DNA of 64,000 bases from an uncultured Lachnospiraceae bacterium (GCA_947566645.1 CANOKL010000004.1:96667-160666), one strand, 5' to 3'; shown: positions 17,050 through 26,904, counted from the stretch's first letter. The notes: generated from the sequence alone by a model not told the origin. Translations and numbers: made by a program.

Positions 17050-18132
17050 ATGGATTTTGTACAATATAAGTGCCCCTGCTGCGGGGCAGCGCTTCAGTTT
17101 TCTCCAGAGACGCAGAAGCTGTCCTGTGAAAGCTGCGGCAACCAGTATGATCTGGAAACACTCCGGCAGTATGAGCAGGACAAAGAGCCAGGGAAAGAGC
17201 AGGATCTAAGCTGGGAATATCAGGGTGAAACCAGGGGGGCCAGGAAGACGGAGGATGGATTATACATCTGTCCGTCCTGTGGAGCCAGGATTGAGGCAGA
17301 TGAAAATACAGTAAGTACAACCTGCCCTTATTGTGACAATGTAGTAGTGATCCGGGAGACTGCATCCGGAAAGTATGAACCCGAGGCGATCATTCCCTTT
17401 CAGATTGAGGGGGACAGGGCAAGACAGATGTTAGAGAGCTTCTGCCAGGGCAGACGCCTGCTGCCGAAGAATTTCCGCAATAAAAGCTATCTGAAGAATC
17501 TGAAGGGCTATTATGTGCCCTACTGGCTGTTTGACTGCAGGGCACAAGCAGATATGAGCTTTCATGCAACCAGGGTAAGGATGTGGAGCGACGGTGATTA
17601 TGAGTATACCGACACCTCCTATTATATGGTAAACCGGGCCGGAACAATGGAATTTTACCATGTGCCTGTAGACGGGAGCACTGAGATGGACGATGATACG
17701 ACAGAATCCATCGAGCCCTTTGACTATAGTGCCCTGACAGATTTTAAACAGGCATATCTTGCAGGATATGAGACGGACAGGTATGACGTGGATGCAGGGA
17801 CGGCACAAAGGCGGGCGAAGGAGCGACTCTATAAGAGTGCAGAGCATGTGCTCCTTGGCACTGTACAGGGATATGATACGGTAACGGTCAGCCGCAGGAA
17901 TCTTTCTTCTGACCATGGAAAAGTACACTATACCCTGCTTCCGGTATGGATGTTTGAGACTGTTTACAATAAAAAGAGATATCAGTTTGCGATTAATGGA
18001 CAGACCGGCAAGATGGTGGGAGAACTTCCGGTAGACAGAGGAGCTTTCTGGCGTTATCTTTGTGGATTTACAGCAATCGGAACTATTTTGTGTTCTGTTG
18101 CCGGAATTCTGTTATTTGGGGGTGTGTTGTGA
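17050..18132 (+). CDS. Zinc-ribbon membrane protein, YdjG-like
   Basis: 360 residues. The N-terminal 105 residues hold two TFIIB-type zinc ribbons (CPCC with CESC, then CPSC with CPYC). A beta-rich middle follows, and one transmembrane helix lies near the C-terminus (about 333-357). Gene order with the next two genes matches Bacillus ydjG-ydjH-ydjI, in which YdjG and YdjH form a membrane complex. No pspA/ydjF homologue is adjacent. GTAGGAGG precedes the ATG. The role is inferred from gene order and domains only. Confidence 0.78.
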   Translation: MDFVQYKCPCCGAALQFSPETQKLSCESCGNQYDLETLRQYEQDKEPGKEQDLSWEYQGETRGARKTEDGLYICPSCGARIEADENTVSTTCPYCDNVVVIRETASGKYEPEAIIPFQIEGDRARQMLESFCQGRRLLPKNFRNKSYLKNLKGYYVPYWLFDCRAQADMSFHATRVRMWSDGDYEYTDTSYYMVNRAGTMEFYHVPVDGSTEMDDDTTESIEPFDYSALTDFKQAYLAGYETDRYDVDAGTAQRRAKERLYKSAEHVLLGTVQGYDTVTVSRRNLSSDHGKVHYTLLPVWMFETVYNKKRYQFAINGQTGKMVGELPVDRGAFWRYLCGFTAIGTILCSVAGILLFGGVL

Positions 18133-18974
18133 TGGGCAGAATAAAAAAGGCGAAAAAAACCAGACAGGTATTTCTTTTCCTGGCCTCCTTTATGGCCGAA
18201 GTCCTTCTGCATCAGGGAGTATGCGGTCTCTCTGTGCAGGCTTCTTCTGAGAGCCTGATGTTTTCCGGGATGGTACAGGATAACGCCGGACTTCTGACAG
18301 CGGGTGAAGAGGAGGCCCTGGAGCAGGAGTGCCTGGAGCTCTCGGACAGGTACAATACCGGTGTATACATAGTGACAACAGAGGATTTCGGCGGCTTTGA
18401 TATTAAGGACTGGCAGAGAGAGCTGTTTGAGAACAACCGTCTTGGAGAGAATTTTGGCGGAAGCGGCATTATGCTTGCCATCAGTATGTCAGAGCGGGAC
18501 TGGGGTCTGGTTGGCTTCGGAGCTGCACAGGAAGCATTTACGACATATGGAAGAGAACGGATCGGAGAGCTGATCCTGGATGACCTGTCTGACGAAGAGT
18601 TTTATGAGGCATTTTCAGAATATGTATCTCTTGCAGATGATTATCTCACGGCAGCAGAAGAGGGAAAGCCTTATACCGAGAAACACCGGTATGGGGAGGG
18701 ATACCGGATTCCCCTCGTGATCGGGGTATCCTTTTTGCTTTCCTTATGCATCTCCCTGGTTATTGTTATGTCGTGGAAAAAGAGTATGAATACCAGGGTA
18801 CGCCAGGGCGGGGCAATGGAATATCTGAAGGAAGGAAGCTTCCGTCTCCAGAACCGGTCAGATCAGTTCCTGTATCATACAGTTACCAAACGGAAGATCT
18901 CTAATGACAGCTCTTCCGGAGGCAGCAGCGGCGGGATGCATTCAGACAGCTCCGGTACAAGCGGAAAATTTTAG
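18132..18974 (+). CDS. TPM-domain membrane protein, YdjH-like
   Basis: 280 residues, start overlapping the previous stop (TGATG). A signal-anchor-like segment at about 12-35 is followed by a TPM domain (about 45-180, with DNAGLLTAGEEEALE, NRLGENFGGSGIMLAIS and RDWGLV). A transmembrane helix lies near 196-216, then a Ser/Gly-rich cytoplasmic tail. TPM proteins often sit with membrane-stress modules. The tail resembles the low-complexity ends of YgcG/YdjH relatives, here with Ser-Gly repeats. Confidence 0.78.
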   Translation: MGRIKKAKKTRQVFLFLASFMAEVLLHQGVCGLSVQASSESLMFSGMVQDNAGLLTAGEEEALEQECLELSDRYNTGVYIVTTEDFGGFDIKDWQRELFENNRLGENFGGSGIMLAISMSERDWGLVGFGAAQEAFTTYGRERIGELILDDLSDEEFYEAFSEYVSLADDYLTAAEEGKPYTEKHRYGEGYRIPLVIGVSFLLSLCISLVIVMSWKKSMNTRVRQGGAMEYLKEGSFRLQNRSDQFLYHTVTKRKISNDSSSGGSSGGMHSDSSGTSGKF

Positions 18975-19063
18975 ATGGCATTGGGATACACTTTTGTGCA
19001 GACCTGCGGACAGTTACAGCAGATTCTAGATGAAATAAATAAAAAAGATGGAGGAAAATCAGA

Positions 19064-20401
19064 ATGGGATTAATCAAAGCAGCATTCGGGGCAATGAGCG
19101 GTGCAATGGCAGATCAGTGGAAGGAATACTTTTACTGTGATGCGCTGGAGGCGGATATACTGGCAGCCAGAGGTGAGAAGCATACCTCCGGGCGTTCTGC
19201 CAATCGTAGAGGAGAGGACAATGTAATTACGGACGGATCACATATTGCCGTGGCTGACGGCCAGTGTATGATCATCGTGGAGGGCGGCAGGGTAATTGAT
19301 GCATGTGCAGAGCCGGGGGCGTATACTTATGACAGCAAAACCAGTCCGTCTATATTCGGCGGTTCCTTTCTGGACGGACTTAAGGGAATTGCAAGAGATG
19401 CATGGGAGCGTTTCCAATTCGGAGGGGGAGCCGGAAGGGATCAGCGCATCTACTATGTGAACATTAAGGAAATCCCGGGAAATAAGTACGGCACCCCGAA
19501 TCCGGTTCCATTTCGGATTGTGGACAGGAATATCGGTCTGGACGTAGACATCTCTATCCGCTGCAATGGCGAGTATTCCTACCGGATTGTCAATCCTATG
19601 GCATTTTATGCCAATGTCTGCGGAAATGTCAGCAATGTATATACAAGGGATCAGATTGACTCTATGCTGAAATCCGAGCTTCTGACCGCACTCCAGCCGG
19701 CATTTGCAAAGCTCTCTGAGCAGGGGATCCGCTACAGTGCCCTTCCGGGACATACCATGGAGATCTCTGACGCGCTGAATGAGGTCCTTTCAAAAAAGTG
19801 GACCGAACTTCGGGGGATTCTTGTATATTCCTTTGGAATGAACAGCGTATCAGCCTCAAAGGAAGACGAGGATATGATCAAACAGCTCCAGAAGTCCGCA
19901 GTAATGCGTGACCCGAATATGGCTGCTGCCACACTGGTGGGAGCCCAGGCCGATGCAATGCGCCAGGCGGCAGGCAACCAGCACGGCGCCATGAGCGGAT
20001 TCATGGGCATGGGAATGGCCCAGCAGGCAGGCGGAGTCAGCATCCAGAATCTCTACGCAATGGGGCAGAATACCCAGAAGCAGGGCATGCAAGGGCAGGA
20101 TGCCCGGGCGGCGGATTCTGAAAAACCTGCAGGATGGACCTGTGCCTGCGGTGCGTCGGGAAATACCGGGAAGTTCTGCGCCCAGTGCGGTGCACGAAGA
20201 CCTGCGGCTCCAGAGGGCTGGGTCTGCTCCTGTGGAACTGTAAACAAAGGAAAATTCTGTACGGAATGCGGAAAGGCAAAGCCAAAAGGTGCATTACAGT
20301 ACAGATGTGATAAATGCGGATGGACGCCGGAGGATCCGTCGAATCCTCCGAAATTCTGCCCGGAGTGCGGAGATCCGTTTGATGACAGGGATATGCAATA
20401 A
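19064..20401 (+). CDS. SPFH-domain protein with C-terminal zinc ribbons, YdjI-like
   Basis: 445 residues. The first 280 residues are an SPFH (flotillin-like) domain of the YdjI type. The last 100 hold three zinc ribbons: CACG with CAQCG, CSCG with CTECG, and CDKCG with CPECG. In Bacillus, YdjI recruits the PspA-like YdjF to a YdjG-YdjH membrane complex. Here all three membrane partners are present but no PspA gene lies in the window. A 90-base gap with a GGAGG site precedes the ATG. It probably acts at the inner face of the membrane. Confidence 0.85.
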   Translation: MGLIKAAFGAMSGAMADQWKEYFYCDALEADILAARGEKHTSGRSANRRGEDNVITDGSHIAVADGQCMIIVEGGRVIDACAEPGAYTYDSKTSPSIFGGSFLDGLKGIARDAWERFQFGGGAGRDQRIYYVNIKEIPGNKYGTPNPVPFRIVDRNIGLDVDISIRCNGEYSYRIVNPMAFYANVCGNVSNVYTRDQIDSMLKSELLTALQPAFAKLSEQGIRYSALPGHTMEISDALNEVLSKKWTELRGILVYSFGMNSVSASKEDEDMIKQLQKSAVMRDPNMAAATLVGAQADAMRQAAGNQHGAMSGFMGMGMAQQAGGVSIQNLYAMGQNTQKQGMQGQDARAADSEKPAGWTCACGASGNTGKFCAQCGARRPAAPEGWVCSCGTVNKGKFCTECGKAKPKGALQYRCDKCGWTPEDPSNPPKFCPECGDPFDDRDMQ

Positions 20402-20404
20402 AAG

Positions 20405-21796
20405 ATGAAAGAGGAAAAGAGAAAGCGAAAAAAGACAGAATACAAAACGACAGCTGCAGAGCGTATCAGCTATTCCCTGTATTTTATAGGACAGAATCTG
20501 ATCTATGCGCTGATTTATATGTATATCAATGTCTATTTTACAGATGTGGGGATACCGGCGTTTGCAGTTGCCGGTATCGCACTGACTGTAAAGGTGTGGG
20601 ATGCAGTAAATGACCCACTTTTCGGCGGTCTTGTGGATAAGGTTCATTTTAAAAATGGAAAGTTTGTCCCATGGATTCAGATTTCAATTCCGGTTGTCCT
20701 GGCAGCAACCATGCTGTTGTTTGCGATTCCTGAAAATATGGGAAGAGCAGCAAAGACTGCCTGGGCAGTGGCAGCCTATCTGCTCTGGTCTGTGGGCTAT
20801 ACTATGAATGATGTTCCGATCTTCGGACTGGTTACGACTATGACGGACAATCAGAATGAGAGGACTTCTCTGAATGTAATCGGCCGGGTATCGGCCACGC
20901 TGGCGTCCACAGTCGTCATGGTCATCATCCCTTCCTTCCGAGAATCTATCGGCGGATGGACAGCAGCGGTTTTTATCCTGGCTGCTGCAGCTGCTGTTAC
21001 CATGATCCCAATCTGTTTTACCGCAAAGGAACGAATGATGCCGGCAAAGGAGGAGCAGGAAGTAAGTCTGGGGGAAATGCTTCGCTATCTGATGCATAAT
21101 CGTTTTCTGTTCATCTATTATACAGCGCTGCTGATTGGCGGAGCGCTGAATATCGCATCTCCATGGAGGCTTTATATAGCAAGATTCTGCCTGCAGGATG
21201 AATCCGTTATGTCCATTACAGGAATCATGGGGGTTATCCCCACTGTTGCTGCCGGACTGTTCATTCCGGCGCTCAGCCGCCGGATGGATAAATTCAGGCT
21301 GTACTATATGGCAGCATCTGCAGCGCTTGTCCTGAATCTGATCCGGTGGGCGGCAGGCTTTGACAATCTGGCCGTTTATCTGGTTCTGACCTTTGCTGCG
21401 TCTGTGCCTTCCGGCTTTACAAGTGTGCTGATGTTCATGTTTACCCCGGATTGTGCTGAATATGGATGCTATATGACCGGGAAAAGCTGCCCCGGAATCA
21501 CCTTTGCCGCGCAGACATTTTTTGCAAAGCTTCAGTCAGCGCTCATGACCGCACTGGGAGCCTTTATCCTGGGGATGACTGGCTTTATCGAAGGAGAGGG
21601 TGCGGTACAGGCAGAGGGCTTTGCAGATGTACTCTGGAATACGGGCTGTATCGTCCCGGCCGTGGGAGCGGCAGCCTCGCTGGTGATTCTGCGTTTTTAT
21701 AAACTGAACGACCATGATGTGCAGCTTATGGCAAAGTGCAATTATGGCGTGCTTACAAGAGAAGAGGCCGAAGGCAGGATGATTCACAGATATTGA
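20405..21796 (+). CDS. GPH-family sugar:cation symporter (MFS)
   Basis: 463-residue transporter with about 12 hydrophobic segments, of the glycoside-pentoside-hexuronide:cation symporter group. The N-terminal region ERISYSLYFIGQNLIYALI, WDAVNDPLFGGLVDK and DNQNERTSLNVIGR are typical. Only three bases separate it from the SPFH gene, so it may be transcribed with the ydjGHI-like set, although the functions do not obviously relate. No sugar-utilisation enzyme is adjacent, so the substrate is unknown. Confidence 0.87.
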   Translation: MKEEKRKRKKTEYKTTAAERISYSLYFIGQNLIYALIYMYINVYFTDVGIPAFAVAGIALTVKVWDAVNDPLFGGLVDKVHFKNGKFVPWIQISIPVVLAATMLLFAIPENMGRAAKTAWAVAAYLLWSVGYTMNDVPIFGLVTTMTDNQNERTSLNVIGRVSATLASTVVMVIIPSFRESIGGWTAAVFILAAAAAVTMIPICFTAKERMMPAKEEQEVSLGEMLRYLMHNRFLFIYYTALLIGGALNIASPWRLYIARFCLQDESVMSITGIMGVIPTVAAGLFIPALSRRMDKFRLYYMAASAALVLNLIRWAAGFDNLAVYLVLTFAASVPSGFTSVLMFMFTPDCAEYGCYMTGKSCPGITFAAQTFFAKLQSALMTALGAFILGMTGFIEGEGAVQAEGFADVLWNTGCIVPAVGAAASLVILRFYKLNDHDVQLMAKCNYGVLTREEAEGRMIHRY

Positions 21797-21886
21797 CGGA
21801 ATTGTTTTTTTCCGGTAAGACGTTATGATTTAAACAAAAGCATCCGATAATCATTGAAAGGACATAAGGGCAGGTGAAGACAGAAT

Positions 21887-22876
21887 ATGAAAATATACGG
21901 AAATGATTCATTTTTTACAGAAAAGAACGGTATTCGAAATGCGGCACAGATGAAAGCAGTACAGGAGAACAGAAAGATTACAGAATTTGCCGGACGGTTT
22001 ATAGAGGAGCATCGTGCTGACGTAAAGGACCGGATCACCGTTTCCCGGGAAGGCATGGATTATATCAGGGAGCAGCTTACGGAGATGGAAAACAGAACAG
22101 ACGCTGAAACAGGGGCAGAAAAAAGTCTGACTCAGATTACCCATCGAGTGCCTGCGCCGTCGGATCCATCATATGCTGATTTTATCAGGCTGAACAGTAT
22201 TACTGTGGACGAGAACGGGATGAGCCGGGAACTCTATCTTGACTTGAATATCCAGTTTCTGCATGAGATGGAGGGGAAGGACAGCCGGGACTGGAATCAG
22301 TATATGGAAGCGCTTGCAAAAGCATATACCTCTGTACGGCAGCGCATTACAGAAGGATATGAGGAAGGCACCAGGGCGGTCTGGATACAGGATGACCGTG
22401 CCGGGGAGGATTTTGATGGGACCACGCTTGAGATAGACGGGCAGACGGTGCATTACCGCAGGCTTACAAAGGAAGAAGAGATCCGTTATCTGGACAAATC
22501 TCTTGACCAGTTTACACAGGATGTGGCAAAGTGGTACGTAAAAGAGGAAGCAGCGGTCAAAAGAGAGGAAGCAGAAAAAGAGGCGTACGAAGCTTATAAA
22601 GAGGAGAATAAAGGGTGGATCGCTTTTGAGAGGCTTGTAAACCGCCTTGTGGACGAAGCAAGGAACCTTTTTGACAAAGTCCGTGAGGAGATCGCGAAGC
22701 TGGAGGCAATGAACAAGAATGAGATAGACTTTGAAGGGAGAATGGAGGCAGAGGCTTATAACTACAGGGCAGAGACTGTGGAAAGAGGCCGGAAGCAGTC
22801 ACAGCTGGATAATTACAGGAAGATCAGCCAGATGACGTCAGATGTGGCGGCACTCTGGGGAAATATCCGGGCTTAA
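21887..22876 (+). CDS. Hypothetical helical/coiled-coil protein
   Basis: 329 residues, no family recognised. No signal peptide or membrane segment. Long amphipathic, highly charged helices occur around 15-70 and 205-330 with heptad-like spacing, so a coiled coil is likely. The central part (about 95-180) is mixed and contains ELYLDLNIQFLHEME. There is a potential ribosome site (GAAAGGA, GGGCAGG) 15-30 bases upstream but no close AGGAGG. It stands alone between the symporter and the DUF5714 gene. Confidence 0.65.
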   Translation: MKIYGNDSFFTEKNGIRNAAQMKAVQENRKITEFAGRFIEEHRADVKDRITVSREGMDYIREQLTEMENRTDAETGAEKSLTQITHRVPAPSDPSYADFIRLNSITVDENGMSRELYLDLNIQFLHEMEGKDSRDWNQYMEALAKAYTSVRQRITEGYEEGTRAVWIQDDRAGEDFDGTTLEIDGQTVHYRRLTKEEEIRYLDKSLDQFTQDVAKWYVKEEAAVKREEAEKEAYEAYKEENKGWIAFERLVNRLVDEARNLFDKVREEIAKLEAMNKNEIDFEGRMEAEAYNYRAETVERGRKQSQLDNYRKISQMTSDVAALWGNIRA

Positions 22877-22991
22877 AGTAAGTGCAGAGGATTGTACAGA
22901 CCTTAAAAAGCTGCAAAGCTATGGAATCTGGACGGACAGTGAAATGAGAGTATGTGTGGATAATACAGAATAAAGGAAGAAGTGTGCATTT

Positions 22992-23726
22992 ATGAAGGAA
23001 GAATGTTTGATATGTAAAGCTCCGCTTGAATATCTGGAAACGAATGAGGTTATGGAGTGTTCCATATGTCATAAAAAAGAAAACAGCAAAACCAGATGTG
23101 TAAAAGGGCATTATGTGTGTAATGAGTGCCATACTGCAGGCATGGATGTCATTACCAGGATCTGCCTGCAAGAAGATTCAAAGAATCCGGTCCGGATCTT
23201 AGAGAAGATGATGGAACAGCCATTCTGCCATATGCATGGGCCGGAGCATCATGTAATGGTTGGTTCGGCTTTGCTGACAGCCTATAAAAATGCCGGCGGT
23301 GATATTGAACTGCAGCCATCGCTGGCTGAAATAATGGACAGGGGAAAAAGTGTCCCCGGAGGAACATGTGGCTTCTGGGGCGCCTGTGGAGCCGGTATCA
23401 GCGCCGGTATGTTTGTGTCGGTTATTACGAAATCGACCCCGCTGGCCATAGAACCTTTCAGGCTTTCCCATTTGATGACGTCAAAGGCTTTGGGAGAGAT
23501 CGGGGCAGTTGGAGGCCCCCGCTGCTGTAAAAGGGATTCGTACTTGTCTGTTCTTTCGGCTATTGATTTTGTAAAGGAATATTTTGGCGTTGAGATGGAA
23601 AAGCCGGTGATTGTGTGCAGCTATTCTGCGCAAAATAATCAATGTATTGGAAAACGCTGTCCGTTTGCAAGGGTAAATCATAAGGGAGAAGAAGTCTATG
23701 AGCTTTCTGGCGATCTTCGGATATGA
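22992..23726 (+). CDS. DUF5714-type Cys-rich protein
   Basis: 244 residues with many cysteines in pairs: CLIC at the start, CSIC, CVKGHYVCNEC, then CGFWGACGAG, CCKRDSY and CIGKRCPF. The pattern fits the DUF5714 family, whose function is not established; metal or Fe-S binding is likely. The conserved GGTCGFWGACGAG segment lies near the middle. Its 3' end overlaps the sensor kinase gene by 29 bases, tying it to the two-component system. Confidence 0.75.
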   Translation: MKEECLICKAPLEYLETNEVMECSICHKKENSKTRCVKGHYVCNECHTAGMDVITRICLQEDSKNPVRILEKMMEQPFCHMHGPEHHVMVGSALLTAYKNAGGDIELQPSLAEIMDRGKSVPGGTCGFWGACGAGISAGMFVSVITKSTPLAIEPFRLSHLMTSKALGEIGAVGGPRCCKRDSYLSVLSAIDFVKEYFGVEMEKPVIVCSYSAQNNQCIGKRCPFARVNHKGEEVYELSGDLRI

Positions 23727-25071
23727 TATTTTTGCAGGTCTTTTCGGGCTTGCTTCGGATGTCTGTGTCGGCATAGTAATTTTAAAGAATATGCCCCGCG
23801 GCAGCAGAAGGAAGTATGTATTTTGTAAAGTGTTTTTTGCCGCTGTCTATGTTGTAATGTTAGCATTTCTCATGGCATTCCTTTATAAAGGGCATTTTCT
23901 CAGGCTTACTTCCGTCAATATAGCGGCATGCTATGTGGTGCTTTTAGGGAATGCAGCCTGTATCAGCATGCTCTTTGGGGAAGCTTTCCAGACATGCTGG
24001 GGGATTGTTATATTCAGCGGAATCGTAAAAGAATTTTCGGGTGCCGCAAGTTTTTTACTTCTTTCAGACAGACGTCTGGATTTGAGTATTACAAATGAGC
24101 GTATGCTGTATTTTTTTGGAAATACGCTGATGACTCCTGTTTTACTTCTCCTGTTTTTATTTTTTCTGTATAAGATGAAAATCGGAGAGGTGTACTGTCA
24201 ATGGATGGAACACAAGAGTTCCTGGGGCTTTGGCCTGATCTGCTTAAGTACATATCCGCTTCTTTATATCGGAGTGGCTGAATTTCTTATGAGCCGGGGA
24301 ATGAGCCGCAATGGCAGCTTAATCGTTGTGTTTCTCATAATGTTCGTTATGCTGGTTCTTTTTAATTATATGGGTCTTGAAGAACAGCAGCGAAAGGAGT
24401 TTGACGCACAGCAGCTGATTCTTAAGCAGCAGAATGCTTATATCCGTACTCTGGAAGGAATGCAGGAGGAGATGAGGCGTTTCCGGCATGATTACAAAAA
24501 TATGATGTCAGGGATGTATCTGAAGGCAAAGGAAGGAGATCTTACAGAAGCGCTGGAGTTTATCCGGGAAATGACAGAAGACTTTGACAGCCAGATTGGC
24601 GGACAGCTCCGGCAGATGTCACAGCTTGGCAATGTCTATATGTCCGAGATAAAAGGACTTCTCCTTACAAAGCTTTCGGAAATGCAAAAGGACCAGACAG
24701 CCTGTGAACTGGAGGTCATGCATCCGTTTTACGGGGCAGAATTTAAGACGACCGATCTGTGCAGATGTTTAGGCATCCTGATTGATAACGCGATGGATGA
24801 GGTGCGGGGAAGAGAGGATGCACGGGTATATATTATGATCAGCAGCCAGGAGGACTGTACGACATTCCGGGTGAAGAATCTGCTGTATCATAAGGTGGAT
24901 GTGCCTGAGATCTGGAAGCAGGGCTATTCCACGAGGGGAACGGACCGCGGAACCGGGCTTGCAAGCTACAAGAAGACCGTGGATCTTTATGAAAATGTTC
25001 TCCCGGTTACAGCGGTGAAGGATGGATATTTCATTCAGGAGCTTAAGATCAGAAAACGGAATGCAGAGTAA
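23698..25071 (+). CDS. Membrane sensor histidine kinase, GHKL type
   Basis: 457 residues. About six transmembrane helices fill residues 5-228. A coiled-coil linker leads to the phospho-acceptor motif FRHDYKNMM, and then an HATPase domain with the N box DNAMDEV and the G boxes GYSTRGTDRGTGL. This is the AgrC/LytS-like arrangement that pairs with LytTR regulators. No AgrB or AgrD peptide gene is adjacent, so a peptide signal is not supported. Starts inside the DUF5714 gene with AGGGAGAAG upstream. Confidence 0.88.
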   Translation: MSFLAIFGYDIFAGLFGLASDVCVGIVILKNMPRGSRRKYVFCKVFFAAVYVVMLAFLMAFLYKGHFLRLTSVNIAACYVVLLGNAACISMLFGEAFQTCWGIVIFSGIVKEFSGAASFLLLSDRRLDLSITNERMLYFFGNTLMTPVLLLLFLFFLYKMKIGEVYCQWMEHKSSWGFGLICLSTYPLLYIGVAEFLMSRGMSRNGSLIVVFLIMFVMLVLFNYMGLEEQQRKEFDAQQLILKQQNAYIRTLEGMQEEMRRFRHDYKNMMSGMYLKAKEGDLTEALEFIREMTEDFDSQIGGQLRQMSQLGNVYMSEIKGLLLTKLSEMQKDQTACELEVMHPFYGAEFKTTDLCRCLGILIDNAMDEVRGREDARVYIMISSQEDCTTFRVKNLLYHKVDVPEIWKQGYSTRGTDRGTGLASYKKTVDLYENVLPVTAVKDGYFIQELKIRKRNAE

Positions 25072-25084
25072 GGGGGAATAACAT

Positions 25085-25819
25085 ATGCTTCCGGTGTACA
25101 TTTGTGAAGATGAGGAGGAAATCCGCAGGATTCAGATGGAATATCTGGAAAAGCAGATTCTGATTGAAGGATATGATATGAAGATTGCCGTATGCAGCGG
25201 ATGCCCGGAGAAGATCCTTGATGCAGTGAAGGATGCTTCCGGAAGGGGGATTTATTTTCTGGATGTGGAGCTTAAAGGAGAATCTATGGACGGGTTTTCA
25301 CTCGGACAGCAAATCAGGAAATATGACCCCAGAGGGTTTATTATCTATGTGACTGCATATAAAAATCTGGCCTTCGAGACCTTCCGGTATCATCTGGAGG
25401 CCCTGGATTATATTGTGAAGGAAAGTATGGAGACAATGAAAGAGGGGCTCAGACACAGCCTTTCTGTAATTACGGAGCGGATGCAGGCGGAACAGGGGGA
25501 ACACAGGGAATTCTTTTCTGTGAAGGTGATGGATGTGGTAAAGCATGTCCCGGTAGATGAGATCATGTTTTTCGAGGCCGCCCCAGGCACCCACAGGATT
25601 GCGCTCCATGGAACAAATGACTGGTTTGATTTTATCGGGAGCCTAAGAGAACTGGAGGGACAGCTTGGAAGCAGGTTTCTCAGAGCCCACAGGGCATATC
25701 TGGTGAATGTGGAACAGATTGCAGAACTGGACCTTAAGGGACGCGAGATAAGAATGAAAAATGGAGAGAGATGTCTGTTTTCAAAGAATATGAAGGGACA
25801 GCTTCTGGAGAGAATCTGA
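25085..25819 (+). CDS. LytTR-family response regulator
   Basis: 244 residues. The N-terminal receiver (about 1-120) has the acidic pocket CEDEEE and the phospho-acceptor Asp in FLDVELKG. The C-terminal LytTR DNA-binding domain (about 140-240) includes FFEAAPGTHRI, FLRAHRAYLVN and FSKNMKGQL. Thirteen bases separate it from the kinase gene. The ABC transporter after the following terminator is a plausible target. Confidence 0.92.
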   Translation: MLPVYICEDEEEIRRIQMEYLEKQILIEGYDMKIAVCSGCPEKILDAVKDASGRGIYFLDVELKGESMDGFSLGQQIRKYDPRGFIIYVTAYKNLAFETFRYHLEALDYIVKESMETMKEGLRHSLSVITERMQAEQGEHREFFSVKVMDVVKHVPVDEIMFFEAAPGTHRIALHGTNDWFDFIGSLRELEGQLGSRFLRAHRAYLVNVEQIAELDLKGREIRMKNGERCLFSKNMKGQLLERI

Positions 25820-25883
25820 GATGAGATGCCGCTTGTATTTCGACAGGGATTACAGGTTAGAAGTACAATAGCAGATAGGGAAA

Positions 25884-25928
25884 GGATACCCCGCTGCCTG
25901 ACTGGTTCAGGCAGCGGGGTATCCTTTT
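25884..25928 (+). terminator. Intrinsic terminator after two-component operon
   Basis: Perfect 18-base-pair stem (GGATACCCCGCTGCCTGA at 25884, its complement ending at 25924), 5-base loop and TTTT. Separates the response regulator from the ABC transporter. Confidence 0.95.
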
Positions 25929-26022
25929 CAGGCATATTTTTGTGTATAGATGAAGGGATGTGTTAGGATTTCAGTAATGTGCTAATGTTAATGCACAAGA
26001 AAAATAGAAAGAGGGTTATTGT

Positions 26023-26880
26023 ATGGAACAGAATGTATTACTTTCTCTGTCGCACATCTCCAAACGATTTAAGACAGAACTTGCACTGAAGGACATCAGT
26101 ATGACACTTTCCAAGGGCGAAATACTGGGCTTCTTAGGGCCGTCGGGCTCTGGAAAGACGACGACAATTAAGATTATTACGGGACAGCTCAGGCAGACCA
26201 CAGGTGAGGCAAAGCTTCTGGGAACGGATTCGGCAAATATTGACGCTTCCATCTATGAAAAAATAGGGGTGGTTTCAGACAACAGCGGAATTTATGAAAA
26301 AATGACGGTATGGCAGAATCTTTATCTGTTTGCCAGGATATGGAAGGTGCCGCGCGGGAGAGTGGAGCAGGTAATCAGCCAGGTGGGTCTTGCAGAGCAT
26401 ATAAAAAAACCGGCGGGGAAGCTTTCAAAAGGGCAGACCCAGAGGCTTGTTCTTGCAAGGGCAGTTCTTCATAAGCCGAGAGTTCTGTTTCTGGATGAGC
26501 CTACCAGCGGGCTTGATCCGTCTACAGCCGTAGCGATCCACAGGATGCTTCTGGATCTTAAGGAAGAAGGAATGGCGATTTTTCTTACAACTCACAATAT
26601 GGAAGAGGCTGCAAAGCTTTGCGACAAAGTTGCGCTTCTGCATGAGGGGGAGATTGTGGAATTTGGCCCGCCCCAGGAAATCTGCCTGAAATATAACCAG
26701 ATTAAAAAATATCATGTGCTGCTTAACAGCGATAAGGATCTGGTGCTTGAGCAGAATTCAGAAAATATCGGCAGGATTGCCAGGTGGATGGAGAATGACC
26801 AGATAGCATGCATCCATTCTTGTGAGCCGACGCTTGAAACGGTATTTCTTGAGGTGACGGGAAAGGACTTAAATATTTAA
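26023..26880 (+). CDS. ABC transporter ATP-binding protein
   Basis: 285 residues. Walker A is GPSGSGKTT near residues 40-48, the signature is LSKGQTQR, and Walker B is VLFLDEPTSGLD, followed by the switch His in TTHNMEEA. A C-terminal extension of about 60 residues is of the kind found in drug, bacteriocin or lipid export ATPases. It forms a two-gene operon with the permease. The upstream TGTGC-N10-GCACA palindrome (about 25978-25997) could be an operator. Confidence 0.92.
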   Translation: MEQNVLLSLSHISKRFKTELALKDISMTLSKGEILGFLGPSGSGKTTTIKIITGQLRQTTGEAKLLGTDSANIDASIYEKIGVVSDNSGIYEKMTVWQNLYLFARIWKVPRGRVEQVISQVGLAEHIKKPAGKLSKGQTQRLVLARAVLHKPRVLFLDEPTSGLDPSTAVAIHRMLLDLKEEGMAIFLTTHNMEEAAKLCDKVALLHEGEIVEFGPPQEICLKYNQIKKYHVLLNSDKDLVLEQNSENIGRIARWMENDQIACIHSCEPTLETVFLEVTGKDLNI

Positions 26881-26904
26881 TAACTCAGAAGGGAGCTTTT
26901 TGTT

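Noticed and set aside
23698..25819. Agr-type quorum-sensing locus
   Set aside because: Kinase and LytTR regulator are present but there is no AgrB-like peptidase or AgrD-like peptide gene nearby.
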